A stretch of 64,000 nt of DNA from UBA9647 sp963739335 (GCA_963739335.1 CAVUAC010000100.1:28097-92096); one strand, 5' to 3'; numbered from the stretch's first letter, positions 35,372 through 44,111 are shown. A program made the numbers and translations. The notes: a model not told the origin generated them from the letters alone.

Positions 35372-36364
35372 ATGCAATTCATTGATCAGGCCACTATTTT
35401 TGTCAAAGCAGGCAACGGGGGGAATGGCGCGATCAGCTTCCGTCATGAAAAGTTTGTCCCCAAAGGAGGACCTGACGGCGGCACGGGGGGGAATGGGGGA
35501 AACGTCATTATCCGCGCGGACAAGCAGCTCGGCACGTTGCTGGACTTCAAGTACAAAAGGCACTACAAGGCGGAGAATGGGGAACACGGGCGCGGCAAGG
35601 GGCAGACGGGAAAAACAGGAGTCGATGTCGTGCTGAAAGTACCATGCGGCACCATTGTGCAGCAAGCTCTCGGGAAGAAAATCCTCGCGGATCTTGTTCA
35701 CAATGGAGACGAGATCGTTATCGCAAAAGGTGGAAGGGGAGGCAAGGGTAACGCTGAATTCGCTACGTCAACCAATCAGGCCCCGAGAATAGCTGAACCC
35801 GGAACGCCGGGAGAGGAATGCGAGCTCGTGCTTGAGCTCAAGCTGCTCGCGGATGTCGGGCTCGTCGGCTTTCCGAATGCGGGAAAATCCACGCTGATTT
35901 CTGTCGTATCCGCGGCGAAACCGAAAATAGCAGATTACCCCTTCACGACGTTGACACCGAACCTGGGCATTGTGCGCTACGCCGAAGGCAAGAGCTTCAC
36001 CGTCGCCGACATGCCGGGCTTGATCAAGGGTGCCCACCAGGGAAAAGGTCTCGGCATACAGTTTCTTCGGCATATCGAGCGCACACGAGTGCTCGTCTTT
36101 TTGATCGAATCCATCAGTGAAGATCCGAAGAGGGATTTTGAAATCCTCCTTCACGAGCTCGCGAGCTTCAACCCGGCTCTGGCGAAGAGGTCAAAAATCG
36201 TCGCGCTCACGAAGGTCGACTTATTTGAGAAAAAAGCATTGAAACGATTGAAGCGCATGTCGTTTGGGAAGGGCATCCCCGTGGTTCGGATCTCATCGGT
36301 GACGCGGGATGGCATCCAGGATCTCCTCGAAAAAATGTGGCACGCCCTGACAACTCATCAATGA
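35372..36364 (+). CDS. obgE: GTPase Obg
   Basis: A ribosome-associated GTPase needed for 50S maturation and stress control. It is 330 residues. The glycine-rich Obg fold (residues 1-158) has GNGGNGAISFRHEKFVPKGG and GGRGGKGNAEFATSTNQAPR. The G domain has G1 GFPNAGKST (about 165-173), G2 DYPFTTL, G3 DMPGL and G4 TKVD. It lacks the C-terminal extension found in some species. Confidence 0.96.
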   Translation: MQFIDQATIFVKAGNGGNGAISFRHEKFVPKGGPDGGTGGNGGNVIIRADKQLGTLLDFKYKRHYKAENGEHGRGKGQTGKTGVDVVLKVPCGTIVQQALGKKILADLVHNGDEIVIAKGGRGGKGNAEFATSTNQAPRIAEPGTPGEECELVLELKLLADVGLVGFPNAGKSTLISVVSAAKPKIADYPFTTLTPNLGIVRYAEGKSFTVADMPGLIKGAHQGKGLGIQFLRHIERTRVLVFLIESISEDPKRDFEILLHELASFNPALAKRSKIVALTKVDLFEKKALKRLKRMSFGKGIPVVRISSVTRDGIQDLLEKMWHALTTHQ

Positions 36365-36392
36365 ATCCGACGCCTTGAGCAGTGCGAGTCAT

Positions 36393-37400
36393 ATGAAACG
36401 GCCTCCCCTGACACTCCGCAGAACGATCGTGACGCTTCTGGCTCTCTGCGTTGTGCTTCTGATCGTCGCGGCTGGGTCTTTGATGATTGGCTCTACCCCC
36501 ATTCCCTTGAGCGACATGGGGCGTGCATTGTTCAATCCATCCGATCCTTCCGCGGAGATGTATCGAACCATTCTTGTGAATATCCGACTACCGAGAGTGC
36601 TGCTGGCGCTCATTGTGGGCTCTGGACTGTCCATAGCAGGCGCAACGCTGCAGGCTTTGCTTCGGAATCCGCTGGCGGAGCCTTACATCCTGGGAATTTC
36701 GAGCGGGGGGACCGTCGGGGCGCTGATCGCAATGATGGCTGGAATCGGAATGTCGTACCTGACGACCCCCTTGTTTTCATTCACGGGTTCCGGCCTGGTG
36801 ATGCTGCTGGTGTTCACGCTCGGCCATCGTCGCGGGTCTCTGGACACCAATGCTCTGCTTCTCTCTGGCGTGATGGTCGGAGCGTTCTTCAGCGCGATGG
36901 TGCTGCTGTTCACAGCGTTGGTCAACCAGGATCTACGCACAACGTACCTGTGGCTGATCGGCAATCTGAGTTCGGCGGACATGCGGTCATTCTGGGTGAT
37001 CGCCCCTCTGGTTTTCCTCGCTTCAATTGCCCTTGTGTCTCAAGCTCGCTACTTTAACTTGATTGCCACCGGTGATGAAACTGCAATGCATCTCGGTGTC
37101 GAAGTTGACAAGGTGAAGAGAACTTCATATCTACTCGCCTCGTTTGTTACCGGGCTTGCTGTGTCGGTGAGCGGAGTGGTGGGATTCGTGGGGTTGGTTG
37201 TACCGCACGCGTGCCGATTGATGTTTGGTTCTGACCATCGCCTCTTGCTTCCTGCATCATTCCTCGCGGGGGCAACCTATCTTGTTCTCTGCGATCTTCT
37301 GTCGAGAATCGTCCTCGCCCCATCCGAAATTCCTGTCGGTGTCGTCACCGCAGTGATCGGCGCACCCATCTTCATCTACCTATTAAAGAAGAAGTGGTGA
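36393..37400 (+). CDS. FecCD-type ABC transporter permease
   Basis: A 335-residue inner-membrane permease for iron-siderophore or cobalamin uptake, with about nine TM helices. Family segments are RLPRVLLALIVGSGLSIAGA, LQALLRNPLAEPYILGISSGG, GVVGFVGLVVPHACRL and the C-terminal IPVGVVTAVIGAPIFIYLL. The ATG at 36393 is preferred; a TTG six codons upstream is possible. No binding protein or ATPase gene is adjacent in the window, since the next gene is a convergent helicase, so the substrate cannot be inferred. Confidence 0.92.
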   Translation: MKRPPLTLRRTIVTLLALCVVLLIVAAGSLMIGSTPIPLSDMGRALFNPSDPSAEMYRTILVNIRLPRVLLALIVGSGLSIAGATLQALLRNPLAEPYILGISSGGTVGALIAMMAGIGMSYLTTPLFSFTGSGLVMLLVFTLGHRRGSLDTNALLLSGVMVGAFFSAMVLLFTALVNQDLRTTYLWLIGNLSSADMRSFWVIAPLVFLASIALVSQARYFNLIATGDETAMHLGVEVDKVKRTSYLLASFVTGLAVSVSGVVGFVGLVVPHACRLMFGSDHRLLLPASFLAGATYLVLCDLLSRIVLAPSEIPVGVVTAVIGAPIFIYLLKKKW

Positions 37401-37443
37401 AAAAGTGACACGCACTTTGGAAGTGCGTGGCACCTGATCTCGC

Positions 37444-39468
37444 TTATTCGAAGCGTTCGTACTCCTGAACTTCTCCAGTCGAGGAGACGACTTCGATGGT
37501 GGAGGGAGGAAGTGATCGAAGAAAGAGCTGCCCGTACCGTCTTGACACAATCCTCGAATCAAGCACGGTCACAATCCCCTTATCCGACTTCGAGCGAATC
37601 AGTCGCCCGACGCCCTGCCGTAATCGAATCACGGCTTCAGGGAGTGTGAAATCGAAGAACGCGTTGCCGCCCCGCTGCGTGATGAGCTCCGTCCTCGACT
37701 CGATCAGCGGGTGATCGGGGACCGCGAACGGAAGTCGGGTGACGATAACATGCTCCAATGCTTCACCGGGTACGTCAATTCCCCCCCAGAAACTATCCAG
37801 TCCGAACAACACAGAGTTGATGTCCCTCTTGAACTCCTCGAGGAGCTCATACCGTGAGGGGCCGGTTCCTTGCACAAGCAGCTGCAATCCCTCATCGCGG
37901 ATTGAATCACGCAAAGCTGTCGCCATTCGTTTCATCAGGGCCGCGCTGGTGAAGAGGACGAGCGCCTTCCCGCGCGACCGCGTAATGCTCGTTAGCACCC
38001 ACTCAGGCAGCTCGCGCTCGTAGTCGGGTGAGTCCGGCGGCGCGATATCTCCGGCAATGGTGATCCTCATCTGTCGGCGGAAGTCGAACGGGGTGTCGAG
38101 AATGAGCGTCTCTGCCGATGAAGCGCCTAAGCGGCGCTGGATGTAGTCGAGTGTGTTGCCGACTGCGAGTGTCGCGCTCGTCAGAATGACCGAGGTGTTC
38201 TCACGGAAGAGGAGCGGCCCGACGCTCGTTGAGATATCGGTTGGTGCCGAGCAGAGGACGGCATTGTTCGATGTTTTTTCTGATACTTCCACCCAGTATG
38301 TGAGAGTCGTGTCCGGCTGTTCGAGGAATTCCCGTATCAGTAACTGAGCCTCCCAGAGGAGGCGTTGCGCTATGGCGAGCTCTTCCTTGCTCAGCTTCGA
38401 GTCGGAATCTTTCACGAGGTCTTTGACGAGGTCCTGCAGCTGCTCCAGATGCGTGTCGGCGATATTTGCCACCAGGTGGGGTCCGCGGATGCGGATCGTT
38501 GTGGACAAAGAGCTGATTCTCCGTGCCGCATTCGTCACAGAGTCAAAAAACTCGTTGACGGCCTCTTCCGCTTCTGAACAGAGTTGCCGGATGTTCTTTT
38601 TTCTGATTCGTGAGAGCAATCCCTTCTTGGTTCGCGGATTGTAGAGCCTGTGAATGGCGTAGAGAACCTGGTAGCGCGAGAGATTCTTTCCGATGCCCAT
38701 CCCGGCGATTGCTTCCAGTGTATGAGCCTCATCGAAGATGACGAAGTCGTTGTCGAAGAAGAAGCCATCGCGCGGCGGCTGTGATGCCAGCAGTGTGAAG
38801 AAGAGAGCGTGGTTCATGACGATCAGATCTGCTTTGCGGGCACGGGCCTTTGCCCGCTGGAAGAAGCACTCCGATCCGCAGATCTTCTGGCTGCAGGCTC
38901 CTTGTTCAGAGCTGACCTGCTGACGGATGCCGGCACTCAGGGGAAAGGGGAGGCTCTCAAGGTCCCCATCCGGTGTCGTTTCGGCCCATTCGCTGACCCT
39001 CAGAAGCTCGTTGCTTTCGTCGGTATCGAATAGTTGGCGGTGATGGCTGAGGGCATTTTGAAGTCGTGTCGTGCAGACGTAGTTCTTGCGTCCTTTCAGC
39101 AGCGCTGCCGTAAAGTCGAATGGCAGCAGCGTGCGTGCTAGCTCAATGTCCTTATGGAGCAGTTGTTCCTGGAGGTTCTTGGTGTGGGTTGAGACAATTG
39201 CTTTTCGGCCATGAGAGACAGCGTGGACAATTGCAGGAATGAGGTACGCTAGGCTTTTGCCGACGCCAGTGGGTGCTTCAACGATGAGATGTGAATTCGA
39301 TTCCAGTGCAGCTTGAACTGCACGGGCCATCTCCCGCTGCTGTGGCCGATGTTCGTAGTTCGGAATCGACGAGAGCGTTCCATTCTCTGAGAAGATCGAA
39401 TCTACGTGTTTCTTTTCATCGTTCACTTCAGGATAATAATGAAAAAAGACATCAATTCGGTCGGACAA
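37444..39468 (-). CDS. DinG/Rad3-type ATP-dependent DNA helicase
   Basis: A superfamily 2 helicase of up to 674 residues. Walker A is EAPTGVGKSLAYL (about 64-76) and the Walker B box is DEAH. The four cysteines between them (YVCTTR, ACSQKICGSEC) fit the iron-sulfur cluster of the XPD/DinG group. C-terminal motifs are present (LVLFTSAALMK, GVGRLIRSKSDKGIVTVLD). It unwinds damaged or R-loop DNA. The listed start is a TTG inside a hairpin; a GTG at 39426 or another internal start is equally possible, as the first 40 residues are not conserved. Confidence 0.9.
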   Translation of the reverse strand: MSDRIDVFFHYYPEVNDEKKHVDSIFSENGTLSSIPNYEHRPQQREMARAVQAALESNSHLIVEAPTGVGKSLAYLIPAIVHAVSHGRKAIVSTHTKNLQEQLLHKDIELARTLLPFDFTAALLKGRKNYVCTTRLQNALSHHRQLFDTDESNELLRVSEWAETTPDGDLESLPFPLSAGIRQQVSSEQGACSQKICGSECFFQRAKARARKADLIVMNHALFFTLLASQPPRDGFFFDNDFVIFDEAHTLEAIAGMGIGKNLSRYQVLYAIHRLYNPRTKKGLLSRIRKKNIRQLCSEAEEAVNEFFDSVTNAARRISSLSTTIRIRGPHLVANIADTHLEQLQDLVKDLVKDSDSKLSKEELAIAQRLLWEAQLLIREFLEQPDTTLTYWVEVSEKTSNNAVLCSAPTDISTSVGPLLFRENTSVILTSATLAVGNTLDYIQRRLGASSAETLILDTPFDFRRQMRITIAGDIAPPDSPDYERELPEWVLTSITRSRGKALVLFTSAALMKRMATALRDSIRDEGLQLLVQGTGPSRYELLEEFKRDINSVLFGLDSFWGGIDVPGEALEHVIVTRLPFAVPDHPLIESRTELITQRGGNAFFDFTLPEAVIRLRQGVGRLIRSKSDKGIVTVLDSRIVSRRYGQLFLRSLPPSTIEVVSSTGEVQEYERFE

Positions 39469-39485
39469 ACATTCTTGTTTGTCCG
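39462..39485. promoter_or_regulatory. Perfect 10-bp hairpin at the helicase gene start
   Basis: CGGACAAACA (39462-39471), loop TTCT, TGTTTGTCCG (39476-39485). It overlaps the TTG start of the helicase frame and may be an operator or a terminator-like structure rather than coding sequence. Confidence 0.5.
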
Positions 39486-39579
39486 CAGATGGTCAGACGA
39501 GAATGCCCGCCTGCCCTTCGAGAACGTTTTGTGGCAGGCAGGGCTGACCGACAGAGGAAATCAATGAGCAAATCCCGCC

Positions 39580-39608
39580 TTGACTTGAGGTGAAAATGGT
39601 TGTATATT
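39580..39608 (+). promoter_or_regulatory. Promoter of the initiator tRNA gene
   Basis: TTGACT (39580-39585), 17 bases, TATATT (39603-39608), 16 bases before the mature tRNA 5' end. It matches the promoter at 15607 closely. Confidence 0.85.
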
Positions 39609-39623
39609 ATATGCCACAACGAT

Positions 39624-39696
39624 CGCGGGGTGGAGCAATTGGAAGCTCGTCGGGCTCATAACCCGAAGGTTGCAGGTTCAAGTCCTGCCCCCGCTA
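39624..39696 (+). tRNA. Initiator tRNA-fMet (anticodon CAT)
   Basis: Complete cloverleaf: acceptor CGCGGGG/CCCCGCT, D arm GAGC-AATTGGAA-GCTC, anticodon stem TCGGG/CCCGA with loop CTCATAA, T arm GCAGG-TTCAAGT-CCTGC, discriminator A. The three G:C pairs of the anticodon stem and the unpaired C1 mark it as the initiator. Position 72 is T rather than the usual A, so the mismatch is C1-U72. CCA is not encoded. Its 3' end is the left border of the genomic island. Confidence 0.95.
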
Positions 39697-39828
39697 CGAA
39701 AAAAGGAAGCGCCCCGCTCGTCGGGGCGATTCCTTTTTTATGGGATGAGCAGTAGTTTGAATTCAAGTACACCCTGAGACCGTCCTTTGCCTTCACTGAG
39801 TGAGGTCGAAGGGTCCTGCCCCCGCTAC
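39687..39828 (+). repeat. Left island repeat at the tRNA-fMet 3' end
   Basis: The 142 bases from the last ten tRNA positions to 39828 recur at 60237-60376 with high similarity, including the terminator hairpin, TATGGGATGAGCAG and GGTCGAAGGGTCCTGCCCCC. Each copy both begins and ends with GCCCCCGCTAC, the tRNA 3' terminus, so the tail is present twice in each copy. This is the pattern of att-type duplications at a tRNA gene. Confidence 0.8.
39705..39739 (+). terminator. Terminator of tRNA-fMet
   Basis: GGAAGCGCCCCG (39705-39716), loop CTCGT, CGGGGCGATTCC (39722-39733), then TTTTTT. The stem is copied at 60254. Confidence 0.9.
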
Positions 39829-39839
39829 AAGCTCTAAAG

Positions 39840-39880
39840 AAGAATCCTCATCGGTGAAGATCGGTGGGGATTCTTTGTTT
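39840..39880 (+). terminator. Second terminator after the tRNA tail copy
   Basis: AAGAATCC (39840-39847) pairs with GGATTCTT (39868-39875), followed by TGTTTT. It directly follows the duplicated tRNA 3' tail at 39811-39828, as if a tRNA gene once ended there. Confidence 0.7.
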
Positions 39881-40103
39881 TACTCAGTAATTCTTCAATC
39901 ACATCCCATCTTTTACCTAAAAGTTGACCCCTGTTTGCTTTTGGCTTAAGGCAAGCGTAGTATTATGTCCAGACACTGTGCCCGTCTCTGATAAACCTCC
40001 TATAGCCCGTGGAATGCGGGATTGAAACCTCTGGATTCGTGAAGAGCGATGAAGGAGGTTTTTGTGTTTGTAAGAGGGTTACACGCATATCATGTTCGGT
40101 TAT
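39881..40103. other. Non-coding leader of the cassette array
   Basis: With the repeat and terminators this makes about 350 bases without a gene. It holds a further hairpin AACCTCC...GGAGGTT ending in T residues (about 39985-40065). I find no integrase gene or fragment here. Confidence 0.4.
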
Positions 40104-40152
40104 GCTAGAACCGCTGCTGGAAAAATGAACAGCAATGTTGCGGTAGTTAGGC
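40104..40152 (+). other. Short attC-like recombination site at the array start
   Basis: GCTAGAAC (40104-40111), ACCGCTGCTG, spacer, CAGCAATGTTGCGGT, then GTTAGGC (40146-40152). The arms pair, and GTTAGGC is the classic R' core site at which cassettes are inserted. The R'' box is imperfect, so it may be a degenerate attC or an attI-like site. Confidence 0.5.
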
Positions 40153-40186
40153 GCAATGCGCGCAGAACCTGAATGGACTCCTCTCG

Positions 40187-41086
40187 ATGATTGACCGTAC
40201 ACAATATCACATAAGACCTTATCCGCCTGTCGTCGATCCAGCCTCCCAAAGCCAGATCCGACAGTTTCCCGGAATTGGGGTTTTTCAAAGACGCCTCATC
40301 TATATCATCTCCTACGTTGTCTTATTCATGATCGTGGCTTCGATTCTTATGCCACTCTTTGATGCTGAGAAGAACGGTTTCCTCAAATTCCTCATCGATC
40401 TCGCAATGCTCGGTATCCCGATTCTCCCAGGATACTTTTGGGTACGCTCTCTAGACAAATCTAAAAGGGAAGAGCAAGAGCTCGATTGGTTCAACACGCG
40501 CGTGAAGGAACAGGCCGATAAGAATGACAGAGACTCAACCGAACTAGCTTCTACGCTAGTCGCGCTGATGAATTCATCCCTCGACCTCGCGGAGCAATTG
40601 CCCATTCTTCTCAGTACCGCATCACGTTTTCTCCAACTTGCCAATTCAGAATTTCACGAAAGAGCATTTGACCCATTCTGGACTGCACTCGAAAATGGCC
40701 TCCGCGCTCTCGGATCCTTCCATGACGATTGTCAGGTGCTTTCAAAGAGCGCCGATTCGTACTACTCCCGGTTAGCTGGTCGCGAGCACAACTTTCCGCC
40801 GTTTCCGGTCACGTCAACCATGATTCCAAATCCGACCGGGGTTCTGCTGGAATTGCGGCAATTATTACGAAAGGGTCAAACGGATTTTCAGTTCGCCCAG
40901 ATTTGGGAGCAACGAAAAACACGACAAGTTCTCATTTCGGGCTTTCAGACGTTGGCTGACGCTGTTACTGGCTTGACCGACTCTCTCATCGGTGTCTTTT
41001 CATCTACTACTCAGTCTCTTGATGAACTTCACAGTCTGATGCTTGAACAACGAACTATTCTCGACAACCTCAGTAAGCGGCGTTGA
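40187..41086 (+). CDS. Cassette-encoded two-TM membrane protein, unknown function
   Basis: A 299-residue protein with two adjacent TM helices (about 35-60, IISYVVLFMIVASILMPL, and 68-88, FLIDLAMLGIPILPGYFWV), followed by a long cytosolic helical region. There is no known domain. The first gene of cassette 1, it starts 35 bases after the GTTAGGC junction. Genes of unknown function with membrane segments are common in integron cassettes. Its neighbour in the same cassette is the small zinc-binding protein. Confidence 0.7.
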   Translation: MIDRTQYHIRPYPPVVDPASQSQIRQFPGIGVFQRRLIYIISYVVLFMIVASILMPLFDAEKNGFLKFLIDLAMLGIPILPGYFWVRSLDKSKREEQELDWFNTRVKEQADKNDRDSTELASTLVALMNSSLDLAEQLPILLSTASRFLQLANSEFHERAFDPFWTALENGLRALGSFHDDCQVLSKSADSYYSRLAGREHNFPPFPVTSTMIPNPTGVLLELRQLLRKGQTDFQFAQIWEQRKTRQVLISGFQTLADAVTGLTDSLIGVFSSTTQSLDELHSLMLEQRTILDNLSKRR

Positions 41087-41142
41087 ATGTCGACTGATCT
41101 CGACGCTTCCGTTGAACTCTCAACACCGAAAGGCACACCAAC

Positions 41143-41307
41143 ATGTCCAAACGTATTTGCGCCAACTGTGGAAAGGAGAAGGAAGTCTCGGGCGGCAAGG
41201 TATGTGACAGCGGCCATTTCATTTGCAGCTCCTGCATTTCTCAAACTTCGGGTCTGTTTTCGGGCCCAAGAAAGCTTTGCCCACTCGACAACAAGAAATT
41301 GAAGTAG
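41143..41307 (+). CDS. Small RING-like zinc-binding protein (54 residues)
   Basis: A short protein with eight probable metal ligands: CANCGK (C6, C9), VCDSGHFICSSC (C21, H25, C28, C31) and a late KLCPLDN (C46). The CxxC...CxxxH..C..C arrangement and length resemble small bacterial treble-clef or RING-like proteins of unknown role. It is the second gene of cassette 1, and its stop is 10 bases before the attC-like site. The ribosome site is weak. It could bind RNA, DNA or a partner protein. Confidence 0.7.
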   Translation: MSKRICANCGKEKEVSGGKVCDSGHFICSSCISQTSGLFSGPRKLCPLDNKKLK

Positions 41308-41317
41308 CAGGCACTGC

Positions 41318-41472
41318 GGCTAACAAACGGCAAAACGGCGCCCGCTTACTGTATAGGCGAGGTTGAAACTATGTTTGGCTAGGTGTAAAGAGCTCGCTCC
41401 ATTGCGTCCCGCCACGAGAATGAGTCAGTTGTATGTGGCGGGCCGCAACGGCGGTTTGCCTGAACGTTGGCC
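41318..41472 (+). other. attC-like site 1
   Basis: GGCTAAC (41318-41324) and GTTGGCC (41466-41472) are the outer core boxes. GGCAAAACGGCG and GCGGTTTGCC are the inner complementary arms. A long imperfect palindrome lies between them. It ends cassette 1. Its sequence is clearly related to the sites at 42523 and 44807. Confidence 0.8.
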
Positions 41473-41576
41473 GCAAGCAAAGATTCTTTGTATGAAGCGT
41501 TTTGCGGCACAGCGTTGAGTCATGATTAGAAACTGTCAGTCTTCGCTGAACACACATTCCCAAATGCGGAAATAGC

Positions 41577-42455
41577 GTGGCTGATCCAAGAACCATTCGA
41601 AGTTTCGATTTCCTCCTTGACACCTCCACGCTAAGAGGCATGTCAATGCGTACCATATCCATGCTCGCTGAGGCAGGCATCAGATTGTTCTCCTCTTCGT
41701 ATTCCTGTTGGGAAATTCTTTGCCACATGGAGGAACCGTGTTCTTTCGACCCACGCAAGGCAGACCTTCAGAAACTCAAGTACACGACTGTTCTCGATGA
41801 CCCGGAATTCTCGAGCAGGCAGGCGATACGTCCAGCCACAACTTCTTATGTTGGCGATGCCGAGCTTGTGAGGCATTGCGTTGCATGTCTAGAGTCCGTC
41901 GATTCCATTGAGACTTTTTACTCATCTAGCTTCACCGATTCGTTGGGACTGAAACGTCAGGTCTCTGGCGTTGCTGGGAGGGCGAGTGAAATCCTAAAGA
42001 AGTTTGAGACGGAATACTCGAACTTGCTTGCCAAGATCATTACAAGACTCCAGGAGTTGTCTGTCGCTCCGGACGACACCCAGGAGCATGTGAGGCTGAT
42101 ATTCAGTTTCCTCAAGGGCGAGCTCTCGAAGTACACTGATCCCGAGGACCCTGATCCTGAGACCTGGTCGAAGGTTCGAGAACATTACCTAGTATTCTAT
42201 GGTTACACTTTCTACCGTGCGCTTAGCTATGCATCCAAGAACAGCCGCATAGATCCGAATGACTTCGAAGATGCGAACATCTGCAAACACATTTCCCCCC
42301 ACCATCCATTTAAGATGGTGACTTGTGACAAGGATATGCGCGCGGCTCTCGAGAAATTGCATGCTGCTCTGCGTGGAATGCCCAGCTTGGGCATCGAATC
42401 CCAAATCGCCGTTTATGAACCAATGGACTTGCAGAGGACGTTTCTTGGCGAATGA
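41577..42455 (+). CDS. Cassette-encoded PIN-like domain protein
   Basis: A 292-residue protein. The N-terminus FDFLLDTSTLRGMS (residues 10-23) looks like the first strand of a PIN nuclease with Asp15. The C-terminal DFEDANICKHI and VTCDKDMRAALEK segments carry acidic residues in the order expected for the remaining active-site positions. The middle is helical and charged. PIN proteins are usually RNases, often toxins or defence effectors; no antitoxin gene is seen in this cassette. It starts at GTG with no clear ribosome site and is the only gene in cassette 2. Confidence 0.6.
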   Translation: MADPRTIRSFDFLLDTSTLRGMSMRTISMLAEAGIRLFSSSYSCWEILCHMEEPCSFDPRKADLQKLKYTTVLDDPEFSSRQAIRPATTSYVGDAELVRHCVACLESVDSIETFYSSSFTDSLGLKRQVSGVAGRASEILKKFETEYSNLLAKIITRLQELSVAPDDTQEHVRLIFSFLKGELSKYTDPEDPDPETWSKVREHYLVFYGYTFYRALSYASKNSRIDPNDFEDANICKHISPHHPFKMVTCDKDMRAALEKLHAALRGMPSLGIESQIAVYEPMDLQRTFLGE

Positions 42456-42522
42456 ATTCGAGACGTACTTCTTCGCTTTCATAGTGTGCCGCAAAACGCG
42501 ATTAACATAGAACTTTGCCTGC

Positions 42523-42666
42523 GGCTAACAAACGACAGACCGGCGCTCGCACACTGGATAGGCGAATATGAAGCTCAGACAGGCCAGATGTAGAGTGCTC
42601 GCCGCCAGAGCAATGAATCAGTTCGATACTGGCGACTCGCAACGGCGGTTTGCCTAAACGTTATCT
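42523..42666 (+). other. attC-like site 2
   Basis: GGCTAAC (42523-42529) and GTTATCT (42660-42666), inner arms GACCGGCG and GGCGGTTTGCC, and the shared interior CACACTGGATAGGCGA. It ends cassette 2. Confidence 0.8.
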
Positions 42667-43046
42667 ATAGAAAAGAATGTCAAGAGAAAAAGAACCCCCG
42701 GCACGAAAGGGGATGCCTTTCGTTCATTTGATATTCGGTCACACTTTCGCTCGATGGTAAGACGAGACTGAAACGCGTTCCTGGTGTTGTCCGATCTTCC
42801 TTTGCGCGTGTGCGTGTTCTATGCATCTATCTGAGCTCTCAATGGGCTACGGCAAATTCGAGTATACACGGGAGGGGGTTAACCATGCCGCGTGGCAGCT
42901 ACCCGGTGAACTTCGCTGGGTGTGCAATAACGTTTTTGAACTCTCCCTCCGACTCGGAGATCTATCTGTCACCAAGTCCACAAGTGCTTCTCATGACATC
43001 CTACCTCACGCTTGCTGAAGGTGTGATGAAGTATGGAGAATATCCC
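42667..43046. other. Non-coding end of the IS110 element
   Basis: About 380 bases between attC-like site 2 and the IS110 transposase 3' end. I see no gene on the minus strand; the plus-strand frame is antisense to the transposase. Elements of this family carry a structured non-coding bridge RNA in an end region, which could be here or at 44076-44226. The exact element boundary is not visible. Confidence 0.4.
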
Positions 43047-44075
43047 TTATACGCTCTTGCCGTTGGTGTCCTTTCTGCCGATGATGTCAGGATCGTAGCG
43101 AGTTCCATTCTTGAGCATTCCATAGCTGATCCGTGCGATGTAGCGGGCAACAGCATGGCGTGCGTTGTGTTCGGCCACTCCCTGCGCGAGGAGAACATCA
43201 TAATACGAGCGGATTGGATTGTGACCCTTCAGGACAGCAAGGGCAGCTGTCTTGTAGACAGACTGCAGCACTCTACTGTATCGGGGTTTCCGACGGCCGT
43301 AACTTCGTCCGCCACTCAATTTCTCGTGTTTGACCAGCCCACAATAACTGAGGTACTTTCCGCTCGTTGGAAATCGCCGTGCATCCACCACACAGGCCAC
43401 AATCTTCACCGCTCCAATCGTGCCGATGCCGTCAATCTCTCGTTGCCAGCGGACGAGTTTGTTGTGCTTGGCCAGATCATGAAAACGGCGCTCATACTGC
43501 TCTTTGTTCCGCCGATACAGTTCGATATTCTCCCTGAGAATCACGTCGATAAACGTAGCGCTCTTGCCTTCGTCTCTGTGACCCAAAGTGAGCGCCGCCT
43601 TCTGATTGAGAAGGCGAATACCAGAACGAACAACATCGTCGTAGGCGCTCGCCAGAAGTCGCAGCTCATACAAGGCACTGTCGCTGTGATAGACCTCTTT
43701 GAGAAGTCTGGCGCAGAGCAATTCGCACAGTTTCCGTGCATCGATTTTATCCGTCTTCGCACCGTGAAAAAGAAGCCTGTTCTGGAACGGATCACAGATC
43801 AGGATCCGGTCTGCATGATCGAGGAGTTCCAGGTACAACCAATGCGCAGGCCCCGATTCCTCGAAGGTGATGATCGTGCGACCCCTCAATGAGCCAAGAT
43901 ACGTCTTCAGTTCCTTCAGGTCGGTCGGACGTTCGAACACTCGTGGAATCTGGTCACGACGCGAGGCATGGGCAATGGCCATGGTCTTCAGCGACCAATC
44001 AATGGCGACAAAATGATCATACCTAACAGCATCCTTGACTGTTGCGCTCCGTTGTCTTACGTTTACTCTAAGCAT
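43047..44075 (-). CDS. IS110 family transposase
   Basis: A 342-residue RuvC-like DEDD transposase. Asp in HFVAIDWSLK, Glu in TFEESGPAHW and the two Asp in GAKTDKIDARKLCELL form the catalytic set. The C-terminal Transposase_20 region has REIDGIGTIGAVKIVACV and FPTSGKYLSYCGLV, with the serine in GGRSYGRRKPRYSR. AAAGGAG 6 bases before the ATG at 44075 fixes the start; an ATG at 44105 is less likely. It lies opposite to the cassette genes, inside cassette 3, and appears intact. Confidence 0.92.
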   Translation of the reverse strand: MLRVNVRQRSATVKDAVRYDHFVAIDWSLKTMAIAHASRRDQIPRVFERPTDLKELKTYLGSLRGRTIITFEESGPAHWLYLELLDHADRILICDPFQNRLLFHGAKTDKIDARKLCELLCARLLKEVYHSDSALYELRLLASAYDDVVRSGIRLLNQKAALTLGHRDEGKSATFIDVILRENIELYRRNKEQYERRFHDLAKHNKLVRWQREIDGIGTIGAVKIVACVVDARRFPTSGKYLSYCGLVKHEKLSGGRSYGRRKPRYSRVLQSVYKTAALAVLKGHNPIRSYYDVLLAQGVAEHNARHAVARYIARISYGMLKNGTRYDPDIIGRKDTNGKSV

Positions 44076-44111
44076 AAGGGTCTCCTTTCGTTGGTGAGAT
44101 GTCAACTTTGC

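Noticed and set aside
34019..35701. A 560-codon minus-strand open frame
   Set aside because: It is antisense to the hypothetical gene and obgE, has no ribosome site or family resemblance, and results from the high-GC third positions of the real genes.
39829..40186. An integron integrase gene or remnant next to the cassette array
   Set aside because: No tyrosine recombinase motif on either strand; the region is terminators and short non-coding sequence.
42810..43892. A 360-codon plus-strand open frame
   Set aside because: It lies opposite the IS110 transposase, which has clear catalytic motifs and a good ribosome site; the plus frame shows no domain.
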